Source: Kineosporia babensis
GTDB lineage: Bacteria; Actinomycetota; Actinomycetes; Actinomycetales; Kineosporiaceae
NCBI RefSeq assembly: GCF_021129305.1
Contig: NZ_JAJOMB010000037.1
Span: forward strand, 1-54,254
Length of the DNA stretch: 54,254 bases
Direction of reading: 5' to 3'
A program made the translations under genes and the position numbers. Every line of letters begins with the position of its first letter. The stretch's first letter is position 1. Shown here piece after piece: positions 40,558 to 49,349 of the stretch. The notes under the pieces were generated by a model. It was not told the DNA's origin and made no database searches. It saw nothing but the letters and a program-made list of their open reading frames with translations.

Positions 40558-41056
40558 CGCCAAGAGTCTGCGGCAGGTGGGCCGCCAGGTGCCTTCGTCG
40601 GTAGCCGTGGTGACTACCGGGGACGGGCTCGGGGTCACCGTCGGTTCGCTGGGCGTGCTGTCGCAGCGCCCGCCGCTGGTGATGTTCAGCCTCACCCGCG
40701 GCAGCCGCGGCCACTGCCTGCTGAACGGGCTCACCCGGTTCCGGGTGAACGTCCTGGCCGAGGAGCAGGCCTGGATCGGCGAGCACTTCGCCCAGGGTGA
40801 ACCCGGCGACCGGGACCTGGTCGGGCTGACCAGCGAGGTGTTGCCCCGGATCCCGGGTGCCGTGGCCCACCTGGAGTGCTCGGCGCGGGAACGGTTCGAG
40901 ATCGGGGACCACACCATGGTGATCGGGCTCCTCGAGCAGGTCGATCTTTCTCCCGGGCGTCCGCTGGTGTACTGGAACCGGGATTACCACAGCTTGTTTC
41001 CGGTCGCCGGGGAGCCGCTGGCCTTCTCCGGCAGGGAAGTTCAGAGCACGACCTAG
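40547..41056 (+). CDS. Flavin reductase (HpaC-like split-barrel) in the peptide operon
   Basis: 169 residues, ATG 40547, overlapping the TPR gene by 11 bases, so co-translated. Split beta-barrel FMN-binding pattern: QVGRQVPSSVAVVTTGDG, GLGVTVGSLGVLSQRPPLVM, FSLTRGSRGHCLLNGLTRF and NVLAEEQAWIGEHFA, ending HTMVIGLLEQVDL. Such proteins give reduced FMN to a monooxygenase or reduce substrates themselves. No flavin monooxygenase lies nearby, so here it may be the modifying oxidoreductase itself (inference). The stop overlaps the stop of the convergent GH3 gene. Confidence 0.88.
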   Translation: MPVDAKSLRQVGRQVPSSVAVVTTGDGLGVTVGSLGVLSQRPPLVMFSLTRGSRGHCLLNGLTRFRVNVLAEEQAWIGEHFAQGEPGDRDLVGLTSEVLPRIPGAVAHLECSARERFEIGDHTMVIGLLEQVDLSPGRPLVYWNRDYHSLFPVAGEPLAFSGREVQSTT

Positions 41057-42882
41057 AGTGCGAGGCCGAAATGGAGCGGGAAGACCGGGTCCTCAGTATC
41101 GCTGGGGACGTCCGCTCGCGAGGCCCGCACCGCGTCCATGGACCGGGGGATCTCGATGGGAAGTCGCCCGCGGGGCGGGAACTTGCCGGTCAGAGCAGCC
41201 AGGACGGCGGCGTCGGAACTACCGTAGTCAGCCACCAGTGCGGAGGTGAACGGCAGCAGGGGAGTGAGGATCGCCGGACGATCGAGGGTGACCACGAGGA
41301 TCAGGGGGCAGCGGTCGGCGATCCGGGACAGGCGGTGGACCAGACCGGGCGGGAAGTCCAGGGACCCCTGGTGGAACCAGGCTTCCAGGAACAGGTCGTC
41401 GCGCGGTTCGAAGGGAGCCATGAGCCGCACGATGGCGACGTCGGCCTCCTGCGGGGATTCGACCGGCTTGGCCCACTCGGAAAGGTGCTCGGTGCTCAGG
41501 TTCTCGCTGTAGGCGGAAATGGAGGACGCCAGGGGCAAGCAGTCGTTCTTGTTCACCAGCAGGGTGGTCGAGTTGGCCTGTGCCTCGAAACCCTGGCGCC
41601 GGAACTCAGCGTTCCCGACGAGACGCTCGGCGGCCTCCACATCCACGTAGGGGTTGTCGAACAACCCCAGGCGGAACTTCACCAGCAGGATCCGGCGCAC
41701 CGACTCGTCGATCCGGGACTCCTCGATCACGCCGCGTTCCACGAGATCGATGAGCAGGTCGACACACTCCTCCCCACCGAACTGGTCGCATCCGGCGTCT
41801 ACAATTTTGGCCATTCGCTGTGATGGGGTGAGCGATTCGACGCCCCAGGCCCGGGCCGGCAGCACCTGTGAGCCGACGTGGTTGTCGTTGACCAGTTCCC
41901 AGTCGGTCACCACGACGCCGTCGTAGCCCAGTTCCTCGCGCAGCAGGCCGGTGACGATCTGCCGGTTGAAGCCGAAGCCCACCTCCTCGATCCGCTCACC
42001 GTTCAGCTCAAGATCGATCGGCATCCCGTAATAGGGCATCATCGCTGCAGTTCCGCGGGCAATGGCTTCGCGGAAAGGCTTGAGGTGGTAGTCGAACCTG
42101 CCGCCCGGGTAGACCTGCTCGCGGCCGTAGGGGAAATGCGCGTCCTCCCCGTCCTTCTGCGGTCCACCACCCGGAAAATGCTTGGTGGTGCAGGCAACGC
42201 TGGACGGGCCGAGGTTCGCTGTCTGAAAGCCGTCGAGATAGGCGGCCGTGAACTCGGCGACCCGGTCGGCGTCATGGCCCATGGTCTGGGCCTGGCGTCC
42301 CCAGCGCGGTTCGGTGGCCAGGTCGACCTGGGGGTGCAGGGCGGCCCGGATGCCGACCGCCACGTACTCCTGGCGGGCCACGTCGGCGAAACGGCGCACC
42401 GAATCCAGATCGTCGAGGGCGGCCAGCCCCAGGCCTTCCGGCCACTGGCTGAAAGGCCCGGCGGAGAAAGCGACCCCGGCGTTCTCGACGAAGGCGTGAC
42501 GGGGATCGGTGCTGATCGTGACCGGGATGCCGTGCGGGGTCTGCTCGGCCAGTTCCTGCAGGTTGTTGTTCCAGGTGGCGGCCTGGCGGGCGGTCTCGAT
42601 CTGGTGCACGTTGAAGTGGTTCAGGTGCTTGCCGAGGACCACCTCGCCGGTGGGGGACTTGCTGATCCGACCCGCGGTCTGGACCAGGTCTCCGTCCGGG
42701 CCGACCTCGATGACGGTCTGGAACATCAGGCCGGCCTTCTCGGCCAGGCTCAGCCGCGCCAGCAGGTCCTCGGTCCGCTCCTCGGCGCTCAGGGAACGGT
42801 TCTCGTACGGATCCAGGACGCCGTTGCCGTTGAGATCACGGTAGACATCGCCGGTTTCGGTGGTGGACTCAGGAATGCGCAT
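41053..42882 (-). CDS. GH3-family beta-glycosidase
   Basis: 609 residues, AAGGAG seven bases before ATG. A Ca-binding-like DLNGNGVLDPYEN opens the protein. GH3 catalytic barrel: EPRWGRQAQTMG, VACTTKHFPGGG (234-240, substrate-binding Lys-His) and VVVTDWEL with nucleophile Asp327; the alpha/beta sandwich domain follows (CPLILVVTLDRPAILTPLLP, ALVADYGSSDAAVLAALTG). A glucosidase, xylosidase or arabinofuranosidase is possible. No signal peptide: it cuts sugars already imported. Last gene of the second sugar operon, ten bases after the permease. Confidence 0.92.
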   Translation of the reverse strand: MRIPESTTETGDVYRDLNGNGVLDPYENRSLSAEERTEDLLARLSLAEKAGLMFQTVIEVGPDGDLVQTAGRISKSPTGEVVLGKHLNHFNVHQIETARQAATWNNNLQELAEQTPHGIPVTISTDPRHAFVENAGVAFSAGPFSQWPEGLGLAALDDLDSVRRFADVARQEYVAVGIRAALHPQVDLATEPRWGRQAQTMGHDADRVAEFTAAYLDGFQTANLGPSSVACTTKHFPGGGPQKDGEDAHFPYGREQVYPGGRFDYHLKPFREAIARGTAAMMPYYGMPIDLELNGERIEEVGFGFNRQIVTGLLREELGYDGVVVTDWELVNDNHVGSQVLPARAWGVESLTPSQRMAKIVDAGCDQFGGEECVDLLIDLVERGVIEESRIDESVRRILLVKFRLGLFDNPYVDVEAAERLVGNAEFRRQGFEAQANSTTLLVNKNDCLPLASSISAYSENLSTEHLSEWAKPVESPQEADVAIVRLMAPFEPRDDLFLEAWFHQGSLDFPPGLVHRLSRIADRCPLILVVTLDRPAILTPLLPFTSALVADYGSSDAAVLAALTGKFPPRGRLPIEIPRSMDAVRASRADVPSDTEDPVFPLHFGLAL

Positions 42883-42892
42883 GGGTATCTCC

Positions 42893-43702
42893 TTACTTCA
42901 GGCCGGTGGTGGCGACGCCCTGGATGAAATAGCGCTGCAGGGCCAGGAAGAGCAGCAGGATCGGGACGATGACCAGCACCGAGCCGGCCAGCAGCAGGCC
43001 GTAGTTGGTGGCGTTCTGCCCGGTGGAGTACAGCGACAGGGCGACCGGCAGGGTGTACCGGTCCTCGCTCTGCGCGGCCACCAGCGGCCAGAGGAAGTTG
43101 TTCCAGGAGCTGAGGAACGTGAGGATGCCGAGTGTGGCCAGAGGCGGCCCGCACAGCGGCATCACGATCCGGGCGAAGATCCGGAACTCGCCGGCGCCGT
43201 CGATCCGCGCCGCTTCCAGCAGGGCGTCGGGGATGCCCAGGATGAACTGCCGCATCAGGAAGACGCCCAGCGGTGCGGTGATGAACGGCAGGATCAGCGC
43301 CGCGTAACTGTTCAGCAGGCCCATCTTGGAGACCATCACGAACAGCGGCACGAAGGTCACCACGCCGGGCACCATCAGGGTCACCATGACCGCGCCGAAC
43401 AGCAGTTTCTTGCCCGGGAAGTCCATCTTGGCCAGGGCGTAGCCGACCATCGAGCAGAACACCAGGTTGCCCAGCACGGTGAACCCGGCCACCACCAGGC
43501 TGTTGGTGAAGAACGTGCCGAAGTGCAGCGGGCCGAACCACTGGCTGTAGTTCTCACCGGTCGGGGTCTGCGGCCACCAGGTCGGCGGCCGCCGCAGGAT
43601 CTCACCCTGGTTCTTGAACGAGCCCAGGGCCATCCAGACGAACGGCAGCAGCCAGGCCACCAGACCGATCGTGAGCACACCGTAGGTCAGACGTCTAGGC
43701 AT
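42893..43702 (-). CDS. Sugar ABC permease, MalG type (second system)
   Basis: 269 residues, six transmembrane helices, EAA motif DALLEAARIDGAGEFRIFAR followed by IVMPLCGPPL. Ends FIQGVATTGLK, typical of this family. It sits nine bases after the MalF-type gene and precedes GH3. Forms the channel with its partner. The ATPase is not encoded here. Confidence 0.92.
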   Translation of the reverse strand: MPRRLTYGVLTIGLVAWLLPFVWMALGSFKNQGEILRRPPTWWPQTPTGENYSQWFGPLHFGTFFTNSLVVAGFTVLGNLVFCSMVGYALAKMDFPGKKLLFGAVMVTLMVPGVVTFVPLFVMVSKMGLLNSYAALILPFITAPLGVFLMRQFILGIPDALLEAARIDGAGEFRIFARIVMPLCGPPLATLGILTFLSSWNNFLWPLVAAQSEDRYTLPVALSLYSTGQNATNYGLLLAGSVLVIVPILLLFLALQRYFIQGVATTGLK

Positions 43703-43711
43703 GATTCCCCC

Positions 43712-44596
43712 TCAGTCCTGCGAGCGCAGCAGCCGGAACTGGACCAGGCTGACCAGGGCGATGACCAGGAACAGCACGTAGCTGGCGGCCGAGGCCAGGC
43801 CGTACTCACCGAAACCGAACTGCTGGTAGGTGTAGTAGGCGACCGACAGGGTGGCGTCCAGCGGCCCGCCCTTGGTCATCACGAAGGCTTCCTCGAAGAA
43901 CTGCAGGTAGCCCACCGAGATCAGGACCGCGCCGAGCAGCAGCGTGGGCCGCAGCAGCGGCAGCGTCACCGAGATCAGCCGCCGGAACGCGCCCGCACCG
44001 TCCATCGTGGCGGCCTCGTGCACGTCCTGCGGAACCGCCTGCAGGCCGGCCAGGAAAATGATCATCAGGGTGCCGACGTTGCGCCAGACCGCCATCACGA
44101 TCAGCGAGGGCAGTGCCCAGGTCGAGTCGTTCAGCCAGTCCGGACCGCTGATCCCCACCACCGACAGGGCCTGGTTGGCCAGGCCCTCGGGCTGCAGGAT
44201 GTAGCGCCAGACCACCGAGATCGCCACGATGCTGGTGACCACCGGAGCGTAGAAGCCGACCCGGAAGAACGCGACGATCCGCCCCGAACCGGAGTTCAGG
44301 GCGAGCGCCAGGGCCATCGCCACGGTCATCGTCAGCGGGATGCCGATCACCACGAACAGCGCGGTGACCAGCATGGCCTGGCGGAACCGGGCGTCGGCGA
44401 ACAGGTCGGTGTACTGCTGCAGGCCGGTGAAGTTCACCGAGAACGGGGTCTGGATGTCCCGGGCGGTGAAGTCGGTGAAGGACATGCCGAACGAGCCGAG
44501 GATCGGTACCAGCATGAACAGCCCGAACACCGCGACGAAGGGCAGGCAGAACCCCCACGCGATCAGGGCCTGCTTGCGCCTGAGCTGGGCGCCCAC
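43712..44596 (-). CDS. Sugar ABC permease, MalF type (second system)
   Basis: 294 residues, GTG start six bases from the binding-protein stop. Six transmembrane helices; EAA loop DVHEAATMDGAGAFRRLISV followed by TLPLLRPTL. The P2-type loop before TM3 (FTGLQQYTDLFADARFRQ) is typical for MalF/UgpA. Partner of the MalG-type permease. Confidence 0.92.
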   Translation of the reverse strand: MGAQLRRKQALIAWGFCLPFVAVFGLFMLVPILGSFGMSFTDFTARDIQTPFSVNFTGLQQYTDLFADARFRQAMLVTALFVVIGIPLTMTVAMALALALNSGSGRIVAFFRVGFYAPVVTSIVAISVVWRYILQPEGLANQALSVVGISGPDWLNDSTWALPSLIVMAVWRNVGTLMIIFLAGLQAVPQDVHEAATMDGAGAFRRLISVTLPLLRPTLLLGAVLISVGYLQFFEEAFVMTKGGPLDATLSVAYYTYQQFGFGEYGLASAASYVLFLVIALVSLVQFRLLRSQD

Positions 44597-44602
44597 CCGG
44601 GA

Positions 44603-45871
44603 TCAGTCCAGCCCGATGGAGTCGGCCTTGTTCTGCAGGTCCTTCAGCGCGTCGGCGGCGCTCACGCTCTCGCGGCGCATCTGCTCCAGGGCCTGGTCCG
44701 CGGCCGCGCCGACCTGCACCCAGGAGGTGCTCACCGGCTGTGCCTTGGCGGTCTCCAGCTGGGTGCCGAACACCTGAAGATCCTCGTCGTCGGCCAGTTC
44801 CTTCTCGTCCCAGGCGGCCTGGACCGAGGGCAGGTCCCCGGAGGCCTGGAACCACGCGGCCTGGGTGTCGGCCTGGCCCAGCCACTGCGCCAGCTTCCAG
44901 GCGCTGCCGGCGTTCTTGCTGTCCTCGAAGACCACCAGGTTGGCGCCGCCGCTGAAGGAGGTCGAGCTGTCCCGGGCCGGAAGCGAGGCCACCGCGTACT
45001 TCTCGTCGAAGTCGTCACCACCGACGGTGGCCAGCGAGCCGCGCATGAACGGGCCGTCGATCAGCATCGGGGTGCTGCCGTCCACGAACGAGTTCTCCTG
45101 CGCCCCGGCCGAGACGTCCGCGTTGGCGTCCGCGATCTTGCCGGTGAAGAAGCTCTGGTAGTACTCGTACGCCTCGACCATCTCCGGGGTGTCCAGCGTC
45201 CACTCGTCGCCGCTGGTGATCTCGGCGCCGTTGGACCACGGCATCCACAGCGTGCCCTGGAAGGCGTCCGGGCCCGCGGGCAGCCGGATACCGAACTCTG
45301 CGCCGGCCTTGGCCTGCATGTCCTTGGCCATCTGCTGCAGCTCTTCCCAGGTGGCCGGGGCCTGGTTCCAGCCGGCCTTTTCGGCCAGGTCGGTGCGGTA
45401 ATAGAGGACGCGGGTGTCCACGTACCAGGGCATGCCCACCTTGCGCTCGCCGGACTCGGTGGTGCTCAGCGCGCCCGGGAAGAAGCCCGAGGTGTCCAGA
45501 TCGGTCGGCACGGTGGCGAAGTCGTCGGCGAAGTCGGCCATCCAGGTGGTGCCCATCATGGCCATGTCGGGGCTGTTGCCACCGGCGATCGCGGTCTGGA
45601 TCTTGTTGTGTGCGGAGTCCCAGGGGATCGCGGTGACCTCGACGTCGGCGTCGGGGTTGGCCTTCTCGAACTCCTCGACGAACTTCGGCAACAACTCACC
45701 CTCGGTGCCCATGGCCCAGATGGTGATCTCGCCGGTCGCCGGGTCCGAGCCGATGGTGGAGGCGGCGGCCGAGGTGCCGCTGTCGGCCTCCTCCGCCCGC
45801 CCACAGGCGCTCAGCGCCAGACCGGCGGTCAGGACGATGGCCAGGGCGGACCGGGCAGATGTCCCTTTCAC
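44603..45871 (-). CDS. Sugar ABC substrate-binding lipoprotein (second system)
   Basis: 422 residues, GTG start with AAGGAGG seven bases upstream. Lipobox LSAC (Cys23). Family 1 signature: ITIWAMGTEGELLPKFVEEF, ANPDADVEVTAIPWDSAHNK, SPDMAMMGTTWMADFADDF, GMPWYVDTRVLYYRTDLAEK. It delivers a sugar to the two permeases; with the GH3 enzyme it suggests uptake of a beta-linked oligosaccharide. First gene after the LacI-type gene; an operator-like palindrome lies 27 bases upstream of the start. Confidence 0.93.
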   Translation of the reverse strand: MKGTSARSALAIVLTAGLALSACGRAEEADSGTSAAASTIGSDPATGEITIWAMGTEGELLPKFVEEFEKANPDADVEVTAIPWDSAHNKIQTAIAGGNSPDMAMMGTTWMADFADDFATVPTDLDTSGFFPGALSTTESGERKVGMPWYVDTRVLYYRTDLAEKAGWNQAPATWEELQQMAKDMQAKAGAEFGIRLPAGPDAFQGTLWMPWSNGAEITSGDEWTLDTPEMVEAYEYYQSFFTGKIADANADVSAGAQENSFVDGSTPMLIDGPFMRGSLATVGGDDFDEKYAVASLPARDSSTSFSGGANLVVFEDSKNAGSAWKLAQWLGQADTQAAWFQASGDLPSVQAAWDEKELADDEDLQVFGTQLETAKAQPVSTSWVQVGAAADQALEQMRRESVSAADALKDLQNKADSIGLD

Positions 45872-45898
45872 AATGTTCCTCCTTGAACACGCGGCGCG

Positions 45899-45916
45899 GA
45901 TCTAAACGTTTAGATC
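45899..45916. promoter_or_regulatory. Perfect LacI-type operator over the second sugar promoter
   Basis: GATCTAAACGTTTAGATC is a perfect 18-bp palindrome with central CG, as LacI-family sites have. Reading leftward, GTGACC and, 17 bases on, TAGATC (within the palindrome) make a promoter, so repressor binding would cover the -10 box. Core AAACGTTT differs from the first operon's AAACGGTTT, so each repressor should keep to its own site. Confidence 0.8.
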
Positions 45917-45970
45917 GACCAGGTCACTGTGGCACGACCAGCCACGATGCGCAAAGGGGCCAAGCGCCTC

Positions 45971-47086
45971 TCAGCAGCCGCAGCTGGCCCGGATCTCCAG
46001 ACGGGTGCCCAGTTCGACCGTGCGACCGCCGGGCGTATCGGCGTCGTGCTCCATCATCAGGAGCTGGGCGGCCACCCGCCCCATCGCCTCCATCGGCTGG
46101 CGCACCGTGGTCAGCGGCGGCCTGCCCAGCGCTCCGGCCAGGATGCCGTCGAATCCGGTCACCACCACATCACCCGGCACCGACACACCCTCCTGACGCA
46201 GCACGTCCAGCAGTTCCAGGGCCAGCTGATCGCTCGCACACACCAGCGCCTGCGGCAACCGATGACTGCGCAGGAGCTCCAGTACCCCGGTGAACCGTGG
46301 CCCCTGGCCCAGGTCGGCGTCGTCACAGACCTTCTGCGGCACCGGCCTGCCCAGTTTCTGCAGGGCCTGCTGGAAACCCAGGAAGCGCTCCTGGTAGTCG
46401 TAGGCGATGGTCCCGCCCACGAACTGAAGGTCGCCGATCCCGTGGTCGGTGACCAGGTGCGTCACCAATTGGTCCATCCCACCGCGATTGTCGGCCAGAA
46501 CGTGGTGGTACCGGTCGTTGCCGGAAGGAAGGCTGAGCAGGACCACGGGCATGTTCAGCGTGGCTCCTTGCAGCCACTGCGCCGCCGAACGGCCGGGGAA
46601 GATCGCCAGCCCGTCCACCCGTCCCGCTGTCTCGGTGATCGCCCCCTGCGACGGATCGCCGCGGCCCAGCAGCACTGGCCGCTCATGCCGCCGCGCCTCG
46701 AGCTCAAATCCGCGCTGCACCTCATCGACGTACAGGGGGTAGGCCCGGAGATCTGCGCGCTGGGCGTCGGCGATGTCCTCCCAGGGGATCAGTGGACGAT
46801 CGATGTCCACCGGTGGCGCGGGTGCCGGGTTTGTTGCTTCCTCATGCAGCGGGCGCTCCAGCAGGAACTCGTACGAGTGCAGGCCGAGCGTTCCGGTCTT
46901 ACCCCGCACCAGCCCTCGCGCCGACGCGCTGGGGATGTACCCCAACTCCCGAGCTGCCTGGAGGACTGTCTCGCGGGTCTCGGGGCGTACCTGGTCGGGG
47001 CGGCGGAACGAGAACGACACTGTCGCGATCGAGACGCCGGCCAGTTTCGCGACGTCATGGACCGTCGGACGGCGTCGCGAAGTCAA
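45971..47086 (-). CDS. LacI-family repressor (second sugar system)
   Basis: 371 residues from TTG 47086, picked because GGGAGG ends six bases before it; a TTG 21 bases further up is less likely. HTH PTVHDVAKLAGVSIATVSFS, hinge PETRETVLQAARELGYIPS, then a sensor domain (VLADNRGGMDQLVTHLVTDH, ALVCASDQLALELLDVLRQE, DVVVTGFDG). An inserted stretch at 75-120 (HEEATNPAPAPPVDIDRP) is longer than usual. It lies upstream of, and in line with, the ABC/GH3 operon, whose promoter carries the matching palindrome. C-terminal Cys-Gly-Cys is unusual and could be redox or metal sensitive (guess). Confidence 0.9.
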   Translation of the reverse strand: MTSRRRPTVHDVAKLAGVSIATVSFSFRRPDQVRPETRETVLQAARELGYIPSASARGLVRGKTGTLGLHSYEFLLERPLHEEATNPAPAPPVDIDRPLIPWEDIADAQRADLRAYPLYVDEVQRGFELEARRHERPVLLGRGDPSQGAITETAGRVDGLAIFPGRSAAQWLQGATLNMPVVLLSLPSGNDRYHHVLADNRGGMDQLVTHLVTDHGIGDLQFVGGTIAYDYQERFLGFQQALQKLGRPVPQKVCDDADLGQGPRFTGVLELLRSHRLPQALVCASDQLALELLDVLRQEGVSVPGDVVVTGFDGILAGALGRPPLTTVRQPMEAMGRVAAQLLMMEHDADTPGGRTVELGTRLEIRASCGC

Positions 47087-47537
47087 GAGTGTCCTCCCAG
47101 GAAGCAAGGCAGATCAGGGACTGTGGACGGCTTCACCTGCTGGGTGGCGACGGAGCCGTCCCGGCCCCGGGTGTGTGCTGTTGCAGGCTACCAACGGGAC
47201 GGTTGCCGGCTGGACCTCGCTGCGACGCCCTCGCTGCGTCCGCGAAGAGGGGACTGGTTCGTGCCGGCTCGGAGGGGCCGGTGCCTCGACCGGTCTACGC
47301 CCGCTGCCTTTTGTCAGTACCCGTTCGGTCCGGTTTCCTCAAAACGGCCCAAAGCTGTTGTAAACGACTTACCGTGGAAACGTCTCGGGGGAGATGAGGA
47401 CGTCCAGACCGCCTTTAGCGAATTTCGTTGCCATTAGCCGGAAAATGCTGCCCGGCGGCGCTTCGTGATGCGAGAGCACTCGCACTCATGTCTCGGCAAG
47501 ACCGCACACCGGCAGTCCCATCGGACGGGAGAAACCG
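47087..47537. other. Intergenic region between divergent LacI and secreted-protein genes
   Basis: About 450 bases without a convincing frame. An A/T-richer patch at 47330-47430 includes GTAAACGACTTAC, a loose relative of the downstream LacI operator, and could hold the promoters in both directions. GGGAG precedes the rightward gene. Confidence 0.5.
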
Positions 47538-48344
47538 ATGATCAAGCGCACTTTCATGATCGGGCTGGCCAGTACGGCCCTGGCCTCAACCACTTTGCTG
47601 ATGGCCGGTCCGGCTCAGGCCGCCGGAAGCGTCGAGAACTGCACCATGACCGACGTCCTGCCGCACACGGTCGTCATCGGTGTCAAAGCCAAGCGCGTGC
47701 AGTTCGGCGTCAGGACCACCTGCGACGACCAGGACGTCAAGTTCTCGGTGCGGGGCGCCGGCGTGGGAACCGCGGCCCACGCGTTCTGGTTCGCAGCCTG
47801 CAACTACGACATGCGCCAGGGGCCCACCAATTATGACTGCACGCACGGTGGTTCGGGCATCATCAACCCGATCGGGGGCACGTACCGGGGCTACGACTTC
47901 ATCCCCGGCAACGACCTCACCGGCCCGAACCCGATCCACGCCGAGGCCTTCGTCGATGCCGACCACAACCACCTGGACGACGACGGCGCCGGGCATTTCG
48001 GCGAGTCGAGCACGATCAACCTGCTGCGCCAGACCCGCTTCGGCGACAGCTTCAACGCCTCCCCGGAGCCCGTTCGCAAGGGGAAGCGGATCAACCTGAC
48101 GGCCACCCTGCAGACCGCGGACTGGAACAACGGCACCTGGGAAGAAATCGACGGCGAGGTCGAGATCCAGTTCAAGGCGGCCGGCGAGCAGAAGTATCGC
48201 ACCGTCAAGACCGTCTCGGCCGAGGACGGTGAGGTGGACGCCCGCGTGAAGGTCAGGAAGTCGGGCCACTGGAGGGCCTACCACCCCGCCACCGACGCCA
48301 CCTCGGTCTCGACCTCGGGCAGCGACTACGTCAAGGTGAAGTAG
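47538..48344 (+). CDS. Secreted protein of unknown function
   Basis: 268 residues. Sec signal MIKRTFMIGLASTALASTTL with AQA cleavage near residue 28. The mature part has several Cys, an acidic His/Asp stretch FVDADHNHLDDDGAGHFGES that looks metal- or calcium-binding, and a C-terminal beta-rich unit (RKGKRINLTATLQTADWNNG, YRTVKTVSAEDGEVDARVKV, SGHWRAYHPATDATSV) like the small beta-sandwich domains of actinobacterial exoproteins. GGGAG ribosome site. No catalytic motif recognised; an extracellular binding or wall-associated role is possible. Confidence 0.75.
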   Translation: MIKRTFMIGLASTALASTTLLMAGPAQAAGSVENCTMTDVLPHTVVIGVKAKRVQFGVRTTCDDQDVKFSVRGAGVGTAAHAFWFAACNYDMRQGPTNYDCTHGGSGIINPIGGTYRGYDFIPGNDLTGPNPIHAEAFVDADHNHLDDDGAGHFGESSTINLLRQTRFGDSFNASPEPVRKGKRINLTATLQTADWNNGTWEEIDGEVEIQFKAAGEQKYRTVKTVSAEDGEVDARVKVRKSGHWRAYHPATDATSVSTSGSDYVKVK

Positions 48345-48674
48345 GCGAACGCCAACCGGTTCGTGGCACCGTTGTCAGCGGCCAGTTTGCCGTACGAGCC
48401 AGGCCGGCTGCTGACGCCGGCGCCGCGGCCGGGCCGGAGACCGAAACCACGCAGAGCCCTCCGGCTGCCCGTCGTTCACTCGTGGCCCGCGACCTTGCGG
48501 AAACGAGAGGGCTTTCGGAGGCAGCGGAGTCCGCAGACTGTCGATGCCGGTCGCTGCAGTTCTCCACAGGAAGCTCAAATCTTTTTAAGGTTTTCGCTCT
48601 CAATATTCCTTTCAGGTCATTGGGTGCTACTTTCTGACGGGGGAGAGAACAAACGGCGGCCGGGGGGCACGCTC
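48345..48674. other. Intergenic region with an unusually A/T-rich block
   Basis: No gene. Bases 48577-48620 (AAATCTTTTTAAGG onward, then TCAATATTCC) are much richer in A/T than anything nearby. It lies about 60-100 bases before the membrane-protein start and probably holds its promoter, or marks DNA of different origin. Confidence 0.5.
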
Positions 48675-49349
48675 ATGAGACGTTCGAGGAATTCCTACTA
48701 CTACGGGTACGACGATCGGCCCACGTCCTGGGAAATCGTTGCCCTGCTGGTGATCATCCTGCTCAACGTGTGGGTCCTGCGCAGCAACTACCCGCAGTGG
48801 AGCCAGCGGCTGGCCTTGGTGGCGGCCGTCGTCATCGCCTTTCTCGAGGTGCTCAGCTACCTGGGGATCAATCCCGTCGGCAAGGACGCCTCCACCGCCA
48901 GCCTGCTCCGCTTCTTCACCGGGCTGGCCTTCGTGGTGCTGGTGGCCCTGTCGATCGGTGCCCTGGCCACCTACCTCAGGCCAGTCGACGTCGGCGACCG
49001 GGTGCAGTTCGCCGACGGCTCCCGGGTCGTCTCGATGAAGACCGGTCAGTCGATCGGCGTCCGGGCCGACGGCCTGGAGGAGAGACCGCGCCGGCTCGAC
49101 ATCACCCTGGCGATCGTCAACCAGGACGACGCGCTCGGTGAGTGCGCGAATTACACCGAGCTGGTGACGGATTCGAACCGCGTCCGGCTGGCGAAGTACG
49201 AGGCGGACGGCGAGAACGGGTACGCGATCTCCAGCTCGCTGGGTGACGGTCAGGCCGATCTGGAGTTCGATCTCACGGTCACGAACGTCGAGGAAGAGAA
49301 CAACTGCGTGGTCGACATCTCCATCGAGAGGGCGAGGCTGGAACGGTGA
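48675..49349 (+). CDS. Unknown membrane protein
   Basis: 224 residues from ATG 48675. Tyr-rich start (NSYYYGYDD), then transmembrane helices at about 20-35, 45-65 and 85-100 (FFTGLAFVVLVALSIGALAT), then an outside domain of about 120 residues with two Cys and a beta pattern (RVVSMKTGQSIGVRADGLEE, ADLEFDLTVTNVEEENNCVV). The stop overlaps the start of the next lipoprotein gene (GTGA). The outside domain may contact that binding protein. No family recognised. Confidence 0.7.
   Translation: MRRSRNSYYYGYDDRPTSWEIVALLVIILLNVWVLRSNYPQWSQRLALVAAVVIAFLEVLSYLGINPVGKDASTASLLRFFTGLAFVVLVALSIGALATYLRPVDVGDRVQFADGSRVVSMKTGQSIGVRADGLEERPRRLDITLAIVNQDDALGECANYTELVTDSNRVRLAKYEADGENGYAISSSLGDGQADLEFDLTVTNVEEENNCVVDISIERARLER

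Noticed and set aside
35236-41056. Assignment to the FxSxx-COOH or daptide RiPP classes
   Set aside because: No radical SAM enzyme, aminotransferase or methyltransferase is present and the peptide lacks an FxSxx end; only the SARP/TPR or M50 components are shared.
42860-45886. 1008-codon open frame on the plus strand
   Set aside because: It is antisense to the ABC/GH3 operon and arises from GC bias; Gln/Gly/Arg/His-rich composition without any domain.
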